The position numbers were made by a program, and so were the translations under genes. From assembly GCF_020382885.2 (NCBI RefSeq), contig NC_058508.1:6812055-6876054 (forward strand): a DNA stretch of 64,000 nucleotides, in the 5' to 3' direction. Shown here one piece after another: positions 33,544 through 48,500 of this stretch. Source of the stretch: Scatophagus argus. Lineage: Eukaryota; Chordata; Actinopteri; Scatophagidae. The notes below the pieces were generated by a model. It did not search any database. It worked only from the letters and a program-made list of their open reading frames with translations, and was not told the DNA's origin. Numbering within the stretch: the first letter of the stretch is position 1; each line of letters starts with the position of its first letter.

Positions 33544-36500
33544 TCAGTGGTCCAGGCTGTTACCCAGCTTTTGGCCCTCCTGAAGAGCAGCCATGGCCAG
33601 CCTCAAGTGCTCCTTCAGACTCTGGATCTCTCTCTCGCTCCGGCCCTTCATCCCATTCAGCTCCTCGTGCATCTCATTATATCGCTCACAGGCCAGCCTT
33701 TTCTCCTGCGGGGCAAAGAGCGGCAGACAGGCTCTGAGTGACAACACAGCCACTACGAGAAACTGTGTCTGCTGTCTGTATAAAACAAGCTGTAGTTGTG
33801 TTTACATTACATTAATAATTGTATTGTGTTTATCTGACTATTACAGTCAACAGACAATTAACAAAGACCTTGTTCAAGGATATGAGGATTAACATTCCAC
33901 ATTATTTACCTAATAGTGTTGGGTTCACAGAAAAAAAATACACACACTTGTACAAGTGACACTGCCACGACACACACACACAGTACCGTGTTAAGAAACT
34001 GCAGCTCGTTCCTTAGACAGCTGATCTCCTTGTGTAAGTACTCTATCTCGTTTTCTTTCATCCTGAGAAGAACCTGGGAGGAAAACAACAAGACAGCACA
34101 GTGTTGATTGCCATTCGCTGCCGAAGAACAGAAATACACAAAAGACAGCACGTACAAAACATCGTGTCGTTGTCCTAAATCCTTACAGAATCATCACAGC
34201 CAGTAAAAAAGCTCAGTAACTGTGGCTGAGTTCTCTGTCATTTAAACACTGCATTTATATTTGGCCAGTAATTATTTATCATGACACTCCCTCTGTGCTT
34301 TGAAAACTGTAACACCAGTGTAGCAATCACCAAGAGCAAAAACAAACTGCTAACATTTTTGCTAAACAAAACTGAACGGTTGGAGAGCGTCTTACGTCTT
34401 AAAGGTTCAGTTCACTTCCCTTCTGGTTAAAACAGTTCAGGTTTTGAGGTCTTTATGCTGTCTTTTGTTCCCACCATGATAAAGCCAAATAGAATTGTGT
34501 TGCAATTACAGCACAGAACAGTTTTTATTTGAATATTCAGAATCAGTGTCCTTTTTTTTGCAAAAAAGATGTCTCTGTTATGCTGGAAATGATCACTCAC
34601 TAATTGTTCTTAGATTAGGGAGGCAGAGAGTAGGCTGCCCTTTTTAGAGGACTCGTTGGGTGTAAGATTTGTCCACTTACTCCGAGTGTCAACTTCTGCT
34701 GCAAATAACACATTTGAGCCTAATGCAGTGGGTACTATGTGATGGGTGTGGCTGGCAGCTCGGAAAGTTAGAAAAAACTGTCAGACCCCGACTGCCAGAA
34801 TCCACTTTCAGTTTCAAGTATACAGCATAATAGCTGCTACCTCTAGTTCACTGTGCGTCCTGTCTTTGTTGTCCTCAGAGCGCTGATCTGCGATGGTGGA
34901 GTGCACACGACTGATCTCCTCCTTCAAACGGGCCTTTAAGTCCTGCAGAGGAAAAGATTTCGTCATTGTTATTTGAATCGTACCTGTTCAATACGCAAGG
35001 ATCACTGGTGTTTTCACTGGTCGTCAGACCACAGAGTCAAATCTCACCAGCCAACGCAACATCAAGGAGAAAAATCTTTCATTGTGAGTTAGCTTTGACT
35101 CCGACACGACGAGGCTGCTCCACCACCCGTCCCGTTCTCACGAGCACATTTTCAGAATCTGCTGACAAACTCACCTGGTTCTCTTTCCTCAGCTGCTCCA
35201 TATCTCTCTCCTTACGGCTGACCTCCCGCTCTCGCTCAGCGTTTTGCTGCTCAGTTCGGTTTAGCTCCAGACACTTCTGAGAGTAGCGCTCAGAGAGACT
35301 GGCCAGCTCCCTCTGAATGGCCTGACTCTCTGCCCTGCAGAAATGGATAGTTGACAAGCAAAACTGTCATATCTGGCCCTTAGTGAACCTAACTGCAGGA
35401 ACTAGGAATGACTGAAATTCTTAGAGAAATAAGAGAAAATTAGAGAAATCAACATGTATTTAATATGTGACCAAGTTCAGAATTAGATGCAGAACTGAAG
35501 CCACACCATTGTTCCAGTGGGATGACCTTTTCTTACACGTCATGCACAGACAAACAAACTCATAAGTTCTGCACTGAGTGTATAGCACTGATTACATTTA
35601 ATAACAGCAACATGATGTGAAAACGTATGAGCTTATTACCCTTTCCATTTTCATGAGGAAAGTATTTCCTACTGTGGTTTTTAAATGCCTTTACTGCTCA
35701 TAACCAATAACCACAAAAATAAGGAAGGAGCGTGCAAAGAGTGGAAAAAAAAGCAGAGTAGGCAACACAGATAAACCCTAAAATGCAGGTTCCAGTAGCA
35801 GCCACTGAGACAGCATTGTGTCAAAGGCCTTGTGAAGCTTACAAAAGGAAACTAATCCATGACCAAATTCTTCTGCATTCCTTACGCGCCTAACTGGACC
35901 CAGTGGCTGCTGTGGTAATGGCCTTGCGTAGACAAGGAAGGCTGGATTGTTGAGGAATCTGCAAATTCTGCTTTTTATTTCACTGAAAACCCATCTGGGG
36001 CCAGTAAGGTCCCACTTAAAAGCACAAGAGAGCTATTCAGAGAAATTGCCACTGTTGGCCTGCACTGACTGAGATCGAGGGCCAGGCTACAACCAGTAAT
36101 TTATTTTCAGGGCAAAATGGCCTGAAAGCACAAAGTGGAAGAGAAGCAGTTCGCAAACTTCTTAATATGCTTGTATTTCTGCACGCTTGCAATTTATACA
36201 AATCAACATGTTTTTTTTATCTACCACTGGCGTCAGTCCTGCTATTGATAAGGGATTAAAACTGGTTGAGTGTGGTGCTATTACTATTATTATTATATTA
36301 TTAAGTTTCCTGTGCCACCCAAGTATCTGGGTGACAAGTGCACATCTCTACCACACAAAGTTACTTACTGTTGTTGGACTCGCAAAGTCTGTGAATCTAG
36401 CACCCCGCTGCTCAGCCTTTTGACTTTCTCCACCTCCCTCTCCAGTTCCTCTTTGTGTTTCTTCTTCAGCGCCTCCATTACTGAAACACAAACGCACGAG

Positions 36501-39500
36501 CGTGACACAGCTTCTATGTGATCGCCCGCTGGCAGTTAACAGCACATCAAGGACTTTCTCATTAGACTCATTAGAAAATAAAAAAAGTTCACTTTCAGCT
36601 CCTCAGTAAATTTTTCAGTCTTAATATAACAAATATTTAGAGCCTTAAGCTGCATTAGAAAAGGCCGTATCTGTACGGGATGCTTGTATAAAACTGTCAA
36701 TTTCAGGTTTAAAGCTGCCTTCACAATTATTCTGGTCTTGATATTTTTTGCTACCCCGTGGTCTGGTCAGCTGACCTTGTGCGGTGGCCCGGGTCTCCTC
36801 CAGCAGCAGCCTGTCCTTCTCGTTCTCCAGCTCCTTCATTTGGCGGTTGTGCTGCCTCTGCAGCTCCTCCAGCGCCTGTCGATGAGCACGCTCCATGGCT
36901 GCCAGGCTGCGGCCGCAGGGGGCCTCGGGCCCGCAGCCGCCCCTCACTACGCCCCCGTCTCTCCCTCTACCTCCTCCTCCTCCCCCTCTCCCTCCTTGTA
37001 GTTGCTCCAGCTGCTGCCTCAGTGACGCCACCTGAGAAAAGGCGAAGATGGAGGTAAAGCCCACTGAGCGACGGGGGTGTGGGACAGAGGGCTATTAACT
37101 GAACATGTGATTAGGATGATTAGCGTAGCAGGTTATGGCTCAAGATGTCAACTGTGAGATACAATTTAAACAACTTGTATGAAGAATACTTTAGTCAAAT
37201 CAATTAATCTGCTGCAGGGTCTCACTGCCAACACATGCCCTACACATGATACAAACATGGCTGAACCACTGAGCACCAGCTGCAGACAGATGTTAATACA
37301 GATGCCAGAGCTCACTCCACTGCTAACCCTGGGCATCGTGCACTTCTTGGATTTATGGTTGTTTGTGCTCAAAGTTCAAGTTATTTGAACTTCAGCTTCA
37401 ATCACTGTTGACCTTTCAAAACCTGATTAGACTCATGTTAAAACAGAAGCTTATACACAAAGGCAGCATTTGACTTTCATTAGACTGTACAACGAAAAAA
37501 ATCAGCATTTAGCAGCGGTCTCCTCCCAGGCTTGTGGTGCAGCTGTCTGCGTATCATGTGTGAAACTGCAAACAGGTTCAAAACAAAGATGCACAGCACA
37601 ACACAGTCAGAGCAGACAGGAGTTTCAGAAGCATTTTCCGTAATCTCGCTAGTCTTAGGCTCAATCATCGTTTTTACTTTTCATTTTACACTGCGTAACT
37701 GAGATGGAAAACACTGCTGAAGAGCAGAGGCAGGTCAGAAAAATAGTAGCTTAAGTGTTAACAGGCAGAAGTGGGAAATGTTTACTTCATCCAGACAGAT
37801 GAAGAGTTAATTTGCATTTTATTAATTTGCAAATTGGAAAATCATCTCCACGCACTACCTCCCTCTGCAGCGCCTCACTGGCTGACTGGCTGGGAGACCG
37901 AGATGTCATTGACGGCAGGGAGCTCATCTCCTTTAACGGCAAGCGTTCAATCTCGGCCCACTTTTTCTCTATTTCATCCTCCACGCGTGGCTTCGATCCG
38001 GTGCCAGCGGCCTTCCTGGACAGCACAGCCTCCCACTGGCTGCTCGTGTTCCTCTCCTCTTGAGACTGGCTGTGCTCCCTCCCCTGGCCCTCCCCTGCTT
38101 CTCTCTGACCGGCAGGGAGAGGGCTGGACGAGGCGGGAACAGGGGACAGCTCAACATAGTCGAACCTGCGATGAGCAAGAGGGGCGGAGGTCGAAACTTC
38201 CGACTGAACGTCGGCAAGACGTGACGATGGCCGACGAGAAGACAGCATGAAGCGAGAATGGGAGTTTTCCTTGTCACTGCTGCTGTCGGGTAATCTAGAG
38301 AAGATGAGACACAAACAATTAAAAATGAAGGTTATTAAAACAAAAAATAAAAACATATATATTTACTGAAGGTGTGACCCTTGATAACCTCAGAAATCCT
38401 ATTTCAGATTCACTAAGGGTGATACAAAAAGTAAATGAACAGCATAGAAAGCTTCTATGTGAACACTCAAGGCACAGCTGGCAGTGACTCATTATGAAAA
38501 CAGAACAAACACTGATACCCCAAGTAACTAATGAAACTTTGATTTATCTGCAATAGCCAAAGTGTACAACAACTGAAACTCTTCAGGGCCAAAGTTGCTG
38601 GTGAGTAACAGAGCCTCTTATCTGACTGTATTTAGTCAAGGTTCTGCTGCACCAAGAGCTTAAATGAGCAAGTCAGACAGGCAGACTGAGGCTACCAAAG
38701 CACTTCAAGATCAACGTGTGGAATAAAGCAGAAAACCTCCTTAAATGCTGATTTATCGGGCAGAAAGTTGAAAATTTAGAACCAACCAATGACATTTGCT
38801 CCACACAAGCTATCCATGACAAAGTGTCATGATGTTTCAAAATGTCAACACAGCTCATTGGCCAATGTGAGGGGAGTTACTAAAAGAAACTCTTTGCGTC
38901 TTTTTATTTTGCAACTTTTTGCAGGTGATTCACCTCTGAATTGCTGCATTTGAGAACTGTGTTCGCAAGTACCGACACACCTTTTTCCATGATTACACAA
39001 AAGACTGTGCTGCTCTATAAAAAAAAAAACATGTAAAAGTAAGCTGTGAAGCAGAACTACTAAACTCCACCAAATCTAATCTGAGTTTATTAGGGTGGTA
39101 CAAAAGAGTCAGTTCCTACATGATAACTTATCAATATGAATCAGTCATAATATATATATATATATTGTTTTTCTCTCAAGAAAGGGAAGGGCTTACATAA
39201 GGGAATTAAAGTGCTTTTTAACTGAAGTGAGCAAGGTCTGAAAAAAATTACTGAATTAATCTGGGCAAAGTCTAAAACGTAACCAAACTGTGAAGTACAA
39301 ATTTTAGGTTAAAAATGCTGCTAACAGCGGATTACCCACATTTCTAAAGTTGTCTATATTCATATTTAGGCTTTCAAATCTAAAAATCAAACTGTCAATT
39401 ACTGTGTGAGGTCTGGAGAGCTGCTGGGCCGGATGCACTTCTTTAAAACCTCTATCCAGTTCCGCCTGATCCCAGCTGTCATGGCTGACAGTGTGAACGC

Positions 39501-42500
39501 AGCCTCCCGCGTCTGCAAAACAAAAGGGAAAACAGGTTGAGGAGACACAAAGGAGTGACAGTTAGAGACAATAAAGGACAAGTGAAAGAGAGAGAAAAGT
39601 GGAAGGGATACCGACAGAGATGTGAGTCATGATAACGAAATAACAAGAAAGAAAAAGAGGCAGAAATTGATAGCAGGTGTGGTAAACACTGATAAGTGAT
39701 GAGTATAAAGAAGAAAATAAGTCGAATACACTTTCTGTGGGATAGAGAGAGACTGACCTGTAACAGGGACACTCACCTGTATCTGAAAGCCATAGTTCTT
39801 CTCCACATCAAACTCAGACACCTTCACACAGGATTTTAGGTCAATCTCTCCATCCAAGTCATCTTTCTATAGAGAAAACACAGGATGAGAGACAAAATGC
39901 GTTCCTCTTACACTCTGGTATTATCACAGTTAACACAATATGTTTTTTGATGAATGTCATTATTAGAATTCTTACAAAATTTCAAATATCAAATAAATAT
40001 ACCTCCTCTGCACTCGAGTCTCTGTAGTACCTCAGTCCAGCATCGGTCAAAACAAACCAATGTTTCTTCCACTAAAGAAACGCAGCAGATAACAAATCAA
40101 ATATGAGAAAATACGACAAAACAACAGGATGACAACATCTAACTAGAAATAAAGAGCTGTCATCACTTGATCTTCAGCGTAAGCCTGAAATAGCAATGAC
40201 AACAGCACAGTGATGCAGGAAGGCCCCGTATTAAACAGCGGGCCTGCAGTATTTGATATGTGAAGTGAGAAGCTTATTCACTCAAGCATATCATTCAAAG
40301 AGAGGAGACACCTGTTGTGCTTCAAGCCGAAAAGCTATTACTGTAATAAAGAGACTAATCCGCTGCTATCGCCTTACACACAACCTCTCTCATTAGGGAC
40401 GCGGGGAGGAGGAAGACAGGACTTCTGAGCAGAGCGCGTCTTACCTCTCCACTCTCATCCAGTTTGGACATCCAGCCCTTCTTGAAGTTCAGGAGGTCAG
40501 GCTGCGAAGGACAGAGCATACAGTGTCACATTCACTGGACTTCATCTGAATGTTTGAGGGAAACGTTACAAATAAGACATCTGAAGGAAGGAAGAAACTG
40601 TGCTGTGTGTGCAAGTCCAGGTCATTCACTGATATAACGCTTTATCACAGGCAGGTCTCAAACGATTTTACAGAGACAAAAGTAAAGAGAAAGTGAACAG
40701 GAACAGCATGAGCAGTATGAGATATATGAAAGGGTGGGGCACACTCAGTATAGTTATATGTCTATATAAGAATTCAGCAGCAACCTCTTTGTGCATTAGG
40801 ATAACAGATACAATGCTCCAGGCTTGTTCTGGCACAAGGACATAAACCAGTTTCAACAGTGGAGAAACTTGCTCTTCCTAAAGTGCACACTGAAAGCAGT
40901 AAAGTAAGTACTGGTACCAGTAAATGTAGATACCTGTACTTTATGTGTATGCTTTTTTTAAGCTACTTTTCAGGACACGTGAATACACTTAGATCACTAA
41001 GTTATCTATGGTTTGAATTCATTTTTAACACTTGGCACTAACACTGGATGTGTTGCTGCCATTCAACAAAGCCCCATGTTGTTAATATAACAACATAATG
41101 TTTGCATGACAGCATACTGCTCTCTTGCACTGCAGCACTACATATCAGTGAAAACACAGGCACATGCGAGGTGCAAAAAATGACAGGAAACAAAGAGGCC
41201 TGTAAAGGGTGAGGATGCAGAATATCTGAAGACGACAGGCAGACGGAAACAAGAGCAGAGAAAAGATTTGGAAACTCAAGAAATTTGCCGTGGGACCACA
41301 CGTGACTACAGTTACTTTCCTGCTCGTGCTGCTGCACACTATGAAATATTCTGCATGTCTCTTGCTCAAGCGGAGTGCTTAAGAGTTAGCTTCTCTACAA
41401 ATGCACTTTAGCTTCATTAAAATATTTCTAGAAACAGGCCTGGTTTTGCTTTTGACATGATGATAGGAAGAAGGAAGGGAAAACACACGATTGGTGCGTC
41501 AAGATGTGCTGATCCCAGATTAAGATTAGCCCACTTTTTCCAGCACTGCATTCCTCACTTTGCTTATCTCTCTTTCACGAGCATATACATTCCTCACTTT
41601 TAAATCTCTTTACACATTTGACATCTCATCTCTCACTGGCATCTATCACAGCTGCTTATTGTTCATTGTGTTCCCTCGGTACATCATTTTATTCTGCTGC
41701 CAATCGGTATTCTGTTATAACTTCTCTGCATGCTCTGTCATCTCCAACCAACCCTGCTCTGTATTTATACTCCCTCCCTGGTTTCAGTTGTGTTCTTTCA
41801 AACCGCAGTACCACCCAGTTTTTGCTCTGTACAAGCCAGTTCATCGATGCTACTTATCTTCTTTAATCTAACAAATTTTATGGATGGTCAGGTTCTGTCT
41901 GGCCATACAATAGGACGCTTGTTTCAGAGACAGAAGGCTGCATCTGACAAAATGAAAGCGATTAAGAGGCGTAATCACTGGTGAATTTTTAATACTGTTA
42001 CATTTCCTTCCTCATCTATAACTGTGTGTGAGTGTATGTGTGTGTATGCAGGTACTGTTGGTGTAAGCGATGATGTGTCAAACATCATCATCATAAATTA
42101 ATGTTGTCTAGTCCACACTTGCTTGTACAGTAGGTCAGGGAATGGCCACAGGAGGGGACAGAAAAAAGGCCAGTAGCAGTAACCCTAATGCTACAGTGCT
42201 TTTCTCTGTAATGTGCTCTCACCTTGCTTGAAAAGTCAGAGACAGAAGGGTCAAACTCACTGGCAACAGACCGAGAAAAAATACACTCTTACTGACTCCT
42301 GTCTCCCATCACAATACAAGACTACTGTCAGGTGAGCCTTGTCCTTTTTAATCCTATTTTAACACGGATGCTTGTCCTCTTCACTTGTTTCTTAATTCGG
42401 GTGTGAACAGGAGTACTGATGCATGTATACACTCATGACAGTTTAGGCTGCAAGGCTTTCTTGCAGATGTCTGTGTGCAAACAGTGAACATAAGTCACAG

Positions 42501-45500
42501 TTGGCTGTAAAACCTGACACACACAAGACAAGCTAACGGCTAACGGCACTTGCTGCTACTGTAAACAACACTGGGTAAACAGATGGAACTACACAACACC
42601 TGGAGACCAGCACCCATTTTTTTTTTTCTTTTGGAAATGTTTAAAGATTTCAGTAATTTTAGGCAGGTACATGGATGTACATTAAAAATGACAACACAAT
42701 AAAAAATATATCAGTTTTAAGCTAGCAGTAAGTTTGATTTCTGTCCAATTAAGCAAACGCTGACCAGAACAGTGCATTAAAACTAAACACGTAGTCTGCA
42801 TAAGCCTAAAACTAAACGGTCAGCTCCTGGACCAGAAGTGATTCAATATAGGCTAAATATACATAGCTACATATGTGTGTGTGTGTGTGTGTGTGTGTAC
42901 ATTTTTAATGTCTCATTCAGGAAGAAGTGACAGACAGGAAAAACAAAAATGTTTTCAAGGTGCAACTTACCGTCATGATAACAGGATCCAGAGAGGGTAA
43001 ATTAAAGACAAAAGGAAAGCACCGTCACCTCACGCAAATAAACCCCCCCTTGTTCACAATTTTTTTCCTTCAGCTTAGCTAAACCTCTCGAGCTAAAACC
43101 TTACTTTCTCGCAGGGCACAGGCGTTACGCGAAATTAGATTAACCCCCGCCATTCATGTTAACTTCACCAAGCGAAGCACCAACGTCCAAGGCAGACTTT
43201 CTATCCAGTCTTAAGGAGAAAGCGCGTTCCTAAGACTAAACATGGACAAAATGATGCTGTTTAAAAGCAATAACTTCACAACTTTTTTTGACAAGCCGTG
43301 GGTAGCCAGCGATACTTCTGAATGTGGCTCTGCTCGCTGCTCCCTCTCAACCACTTCCTGGGCGGGTCCGCGAAGATCGTTTGAGAAAACAAGCCTACCC
43401 TACCTAACCACACGATGCTGGCAATAAAACCAGGGTCCGGGGCCCTCCAGAGGCTCAGGGGGATCCATTAGAGCCCCGAGAAACATGAGGAATAATAAAG
43501 ATACGATTTATTGCACCCACATCAGGTTATTACAAGAAGAATACGTATAAAAATGATGATGATGTTGGTTCAATCCGAGGTTTCACTCCCTCCCTTCGGG
43601 GGGAAACCTTTTCAAAATTCAGGGGATTCCTCTTGCCTAAAAAAAATGTTCCGTAATCTCCAGTTTTGAAAACACACAGAATAAATTCATTTCTTGTACT
43701 TTCCTGACTAAATGTCTTCTGGACTTGCAAATAAAGTGGTACCCCCCACCCCTCCAAAATCTTCTCTTGGTAGCTATTGGTTTCAGTTCAGGAATTTCAA
43801 CACATGCCCCAGCAGACCACAATTGACAAAGCTCAGTCAGTCTTATGAAATGCCTGTAGGGTGTAGGTGAAGTCTATAGACACACAACAACCAGCCATTA
43901 AATGAGGATTTAAAGGGAGCTGGAAATACAGTGGACATGGCAGTAAGGTAAGGTGACAAGTACATAAAAATTTCACAATTATAGCCAGGATCTGTGTGAG
44001 CGCTGGACAAACTGTCAGCATGTCTAGTAAATAAGTAACAGAAAGATACCGCACATTGAAATAAGCTGAACTGCAATAAACTTCTATTGAACCGTGTGTA
44101 CTACAGGTTTTTTACGTTCACTATAAACGTTAGTGATAGCAGAAAATCGGCTGTAACTTCATCCTCCATATGGCACACACATATAGTACGTTTACACATA
44201 TTTACTGTAAACAGACAGGCTGTATAACATACCTGCATTTGCTCTGATCTGTGGTGATTACCTTTCCAAGAACCACCCTCATCCGCTGTGGGATTGCCAT
44301 GCCTCTGGAAAGAAACAGCTTGCAATTATGAAGATATTCAATGTCTAACTGAGCAAACATGGAGTGGACCTCCAGAGTATCATATTCACACACTATATTC
44401 AAATCTGGTGTACGGCATGGGGAAGATGTGGTTAAGCATTAACATAATTATGCAGGTGAAAACCACAGAGCAGGCTTCAATTCCGCTGCAATGGAATATA
44501 TTGTGCAGAGAGGGAAAGGTGCTTTGATGCAGGGCAGGCACATATCACTGCTCCGAGTCCTGTTTCTTTATGTATTGAAATCTTGGTCTCAACCTTTTTT
44601 GTCAGATGCAATTTTCTACCAGTAATGTTTAGCTTTAGCAAGGCTACGCACCTTTAATAAGTATCTCCGTCACCACAGCCAACCTACCTGCAAAGAATTT
44701 GGGGACTGAGCTCGAGATAGATATCCGCTGCTACCATAGTGCCAGTCTCTCTCGGTGTCCCCTGTGTCTTCCCACTCTCTGGAGGGATGCTTGCTCAGAG
44801 AGTGGCTGAAACAGCAGAATAAGTCAGTGTATCTGTTTTGGATGATCAAATTGATGAAACCTGATAATGTGGAACAAGTAAAATCATCTAGATTTACAAC
44901 TTGGTCACCATTAAATCTCACCATTAAACCTCATGAAAATACACGTAACAGCTCTATTTCACAATGTTAAATAACATATACAATGTTTAAATAGTTTACC
45001 AACACCACTCCTTTCATTCTTTGTGTTGTAATGTAAATCTGACCTGGCTGGTTTAAAGAGTTCCTGTCTCCGAGAGTGCTGCTGGTTCTGAGGCTGCCCC
45101 ATGTGGCCAGACCCTTCTCTCTGGTGGATCATTCTGACCTTTGGCACATCAGCCATCATGGCATACTCCTTCCTGTTCCGTCCTGTAGACCCTACTGATG
45201 GTTGGCCCGACTCCGAGGACTCCATGGAGCTCTGGGAGGAGGTGTGCCTCCGCATTTGAGTATGACGTGCAGGAGAAGGGCTTCGTTCACGGTGGGAGGG
45301 CCTCTTGTCATTAGGAGATTGACAGCGATCCTCATGGCCATGTCTGCCAACTCCAGATCTGAGACTGTCGGGACTTCTGGGTGTTTCCAAAGTGACAAAA
45401 GCTGTTCTGCTGCCACTTGTGGTTTGTCTAGAGGGCAAAGCAGCACGAGATAATGAGGAGCTGCGGTGGGAATGAGTCGATTCCCGCCAGGACAATGGTG

Positions 45501-48500
45501 AACGATTGGAGTCAGATTTTGAGTCATGGTAATTGTTTTTTCTCTGAAATGTATGGCTGGAATCTCCATTAGTGGTATTTCTGAGGACTGAATAGCCTGG
45601 TGGCTCACTGTTGCCTTTTCTAGAAGGAGAGGAGTTACGACTGTTAGAATTCTTACTGTTAAGGGATTTGGTAGATTCTGTTTTCTGCAGTGAGCATAAG
45701 TCAGGAGCATCATAACTTTTCCTTGAAGGCAATGAATTATGGCTATCACGACTTCTGATAGAACTTTTTACTTCAGACTTACGCAGCAGAGACTGAGAGG
45801 GAGCTTCATAGTTTCTCCTCGATGGGGAAGAGTTACGGCTTTCATGACTATGGCCACGTAATGAACCTCGGGTGTCTGTTTTCCCAAGGCGATACTGAGT
45901 TGGGGTTTCATAGCCTCTCCTTCCAGGAGACACACTACGACTGTTACAACCCCGACTGCTGCTGACAGTGCTTGATTCAGTCTTATGGAGCACAGACTGA
46001 TTTGTGTCATAACCTCGCCTGGATGGAGACATGGTGGGGCTTTCATGTTCTTGGTCATTCAATACATGCCTAGCTGTTGGGTTGCGTAGCAGAGCCTGGC
46101 TTTCAATATCATAGCCTTCTCTTATGGGGGAGCCACAGCGTCCATGGTGACCATGCCCACTTAGGGATGTAACTGATTCAGATTTACGAAGGATGGATTG
46201 GCTATATGAGCTGTAATTTCTCCTTGGTGGTGAGGAACTGTGATCGTCATGCAAACTGGTAGGAGTTCTCCTAGATGGAGATGAAGTACGACTGCCACAT
46301 CCACGTACATTAGATGAACTGCTGGTGATTTCAGTTTTGCGAAGAGACATTTGGCCCGAAGGATTATAGTCCCTTCTTGAAGGAGATGAGCTTCTGCTGT
46401 TATGACCCCGACCACTCAAAGACCCACTTACTTCTGTTTTTCTCAAGGCACTTCTGAAATCAGACACAGTGCTGGACTGGGATTTGACTGAACTAGCATA
46501 GGATTTAAAGTTTCTTGGCAGAGTTCCTGACTCAACACGTCGCCCATGTGTGCTCTGCAAGGAGTTCCTGGACCCTGACTCCATACCTTGAGTCCATCCT
46601 CCACCATCCAAGTTATGCCTGCTGAGGGATGCAGTGGATTCACTACGCCTGAATGGTAAGCTTCCACGCGAAGGAGAAGAAGAGCGAGATTGCAGAGCTG
46701 AGCCTTGCCTTGAGGAATCAAAACGTCCTGATTGTTGATATGAAGAGACATGAGACGAAGGGTTACCCCTGCCATATGAACTGCTGAATCCTTTTCGCCC
46801 AGTGGAAGCCAATGACTCTGCTATCTTAAAAGGTGTAGGACTTGGAGAGCGGGGACCAACTTGTGCCTCAACCTCAATAGCAATTTCATAGGGGTCAGGT
46901 GGTGGGATTTCCACTGGTAGGTCCTCATTTAGAGCTTTTGTTATCTGCCTTTCAGAGGCCACACCAAGATTGGGATTTCTAAAGGGGATGGTGTCTCTGG
47001 GCTCTATGTTTCTGTTGCTGAAGATGGGATGTCCTCTCTCAAAATGGCGGAAGGGAGCAGGTGGGCTGTTATCACGGAGCAAACGGGCCCCCGCTGCCCT
47101 TCCCAGGGAGAAGTAGCCACTTTCACGCTTCTCTCTGTCTTCTTTTAGCCCTGGAAAAAAGGTACGTCACACAGTATGACAGAAACAGAAAGAAGGAGTA
47201 ACAGAATCTAGAAGAGGTTTCCTGACACAAATGAAGCTATATTGTATTACTGATAATTGCTCTGAGACACCTCAGCTGGTAACATCAAACAGTATTGCCA
47301 AGTAAAGAACACCTTTGGCTGTAACTGGATATGGATTGGTCAAATGTTGTAAGTCATGGGTTGACTGAAGGCTCAGTCTACTGGTGCAGAGATCTCATAC
47401 TTGTAGTGGTATGTGTTCAAATAAGAGATCCAGAGATGCTGTTTCTCCTTTTCCTTGCTATGCTTCCACAGACTCATGCACTTTTTCCAACTTCTTTTGA
47501 TACATCCTATCCATCCATCCATTTTCTATACCGCTTATCCGTCAGGATCGCGGGGAAGCTGGAGCCTATCCCAGCTGACTACGGGCGAGTGATACATCCT
47601 ATCTTTTAAGAAATTAAAGAAACAGCTGACAAAATACTTCACGCACCTGATCGACTGCTGAGGCCGTCTCTGCTTCGAGCTTCATCCATCCAGGTCCGTG
47701 GGTTGGATCGATGGGGTGGAGGGTCAAGCCGGGTCATGTCGAGTTTGGTTGAGCGGCGACGGAGTGGCAGGTATTCGTCCTCTGCACTGACAGAGCCGCT
47801 GAACTCTTGGTAGTCACCCTGGTCACGACAGCTACGTGGAAGAGGAGATGGGAGAAGAATGAGAAGAGTGGAGATGGAAAGGTGAGAGATTGAGATTGTG
47901 GAGGATAAGGGGGGAGTAAGGGGCAAACGATGGAAGAGTGAGAACAATTAAACCAGTATAATATGAATTCCACAGAGCGGCTATGCAAGTGCAAACTTGA
48001 ATAGTTACAAACATGTTGAGCAGGATTGATGAGACTAAAAGTATGCGACTACACACTACAGTACTTGCCAGTGCTTTTAAATGACTATGTCCTAGTCCTG
48101 TGATGAAAATCTAGTTTACAAAAACACTAAAATTATACGTTAAAGTCTATAATTTGATTAGCACTAGCTCTCCCAAATGATTTATTATCACAATCCAGTA
48201 AACCCACCTGTCAGTGCTATCGTCGTCGTCACCGTCACAGATGTAAAGCTCACAGTCGGGGCTCAGGATGCACAAAGAGCTCTCCTGATAACCCAGGCGG
48301 CCTCCATTGACATCACAGTAACTGCTCACCACCGACAGACTATCAGAATCCTCCTGATAGGATGACAAGTTAAGATGCGAGCCAATCACGTCGCCACAGC
48401 GCACTTACGTCTTTCCCACAGCCACAGAAGAAGAGGCATTGATGACTGTGTCTTCACACATAGGCAAGGCTTACCAAAATGTCACTATGAAAACTCTGGA

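Noticed and set aside
36684-37057. Long plus-strand frames opposite the triobp exon at 36776-37031
   Set aside because: They are antisense shadows of a GC-rich coiled-coil exon whose minus-strand frame matches the known protein.
42001-42100. GT-rich and ATCATC stretches that could suggest a repeat array
   Set aside because: Too short and irregular; ordinary simple sequence, with no regular spacers that would suggest a CRISPR-like or satellite array.
43242-43427. Small plus-strand frame upstream of the Tara exon
   Set aside because: No homology, no splice or start context; it overlaps the probable 5' UTR and promoter of triobp.
45202-46775. Other open frames in the large triobp exon
   Set aside because: Out-of-frame shadows of the Ser/Arg-rich repeat exon; only the frame giving SSPSRR repeats splices in phase to both neighbours.
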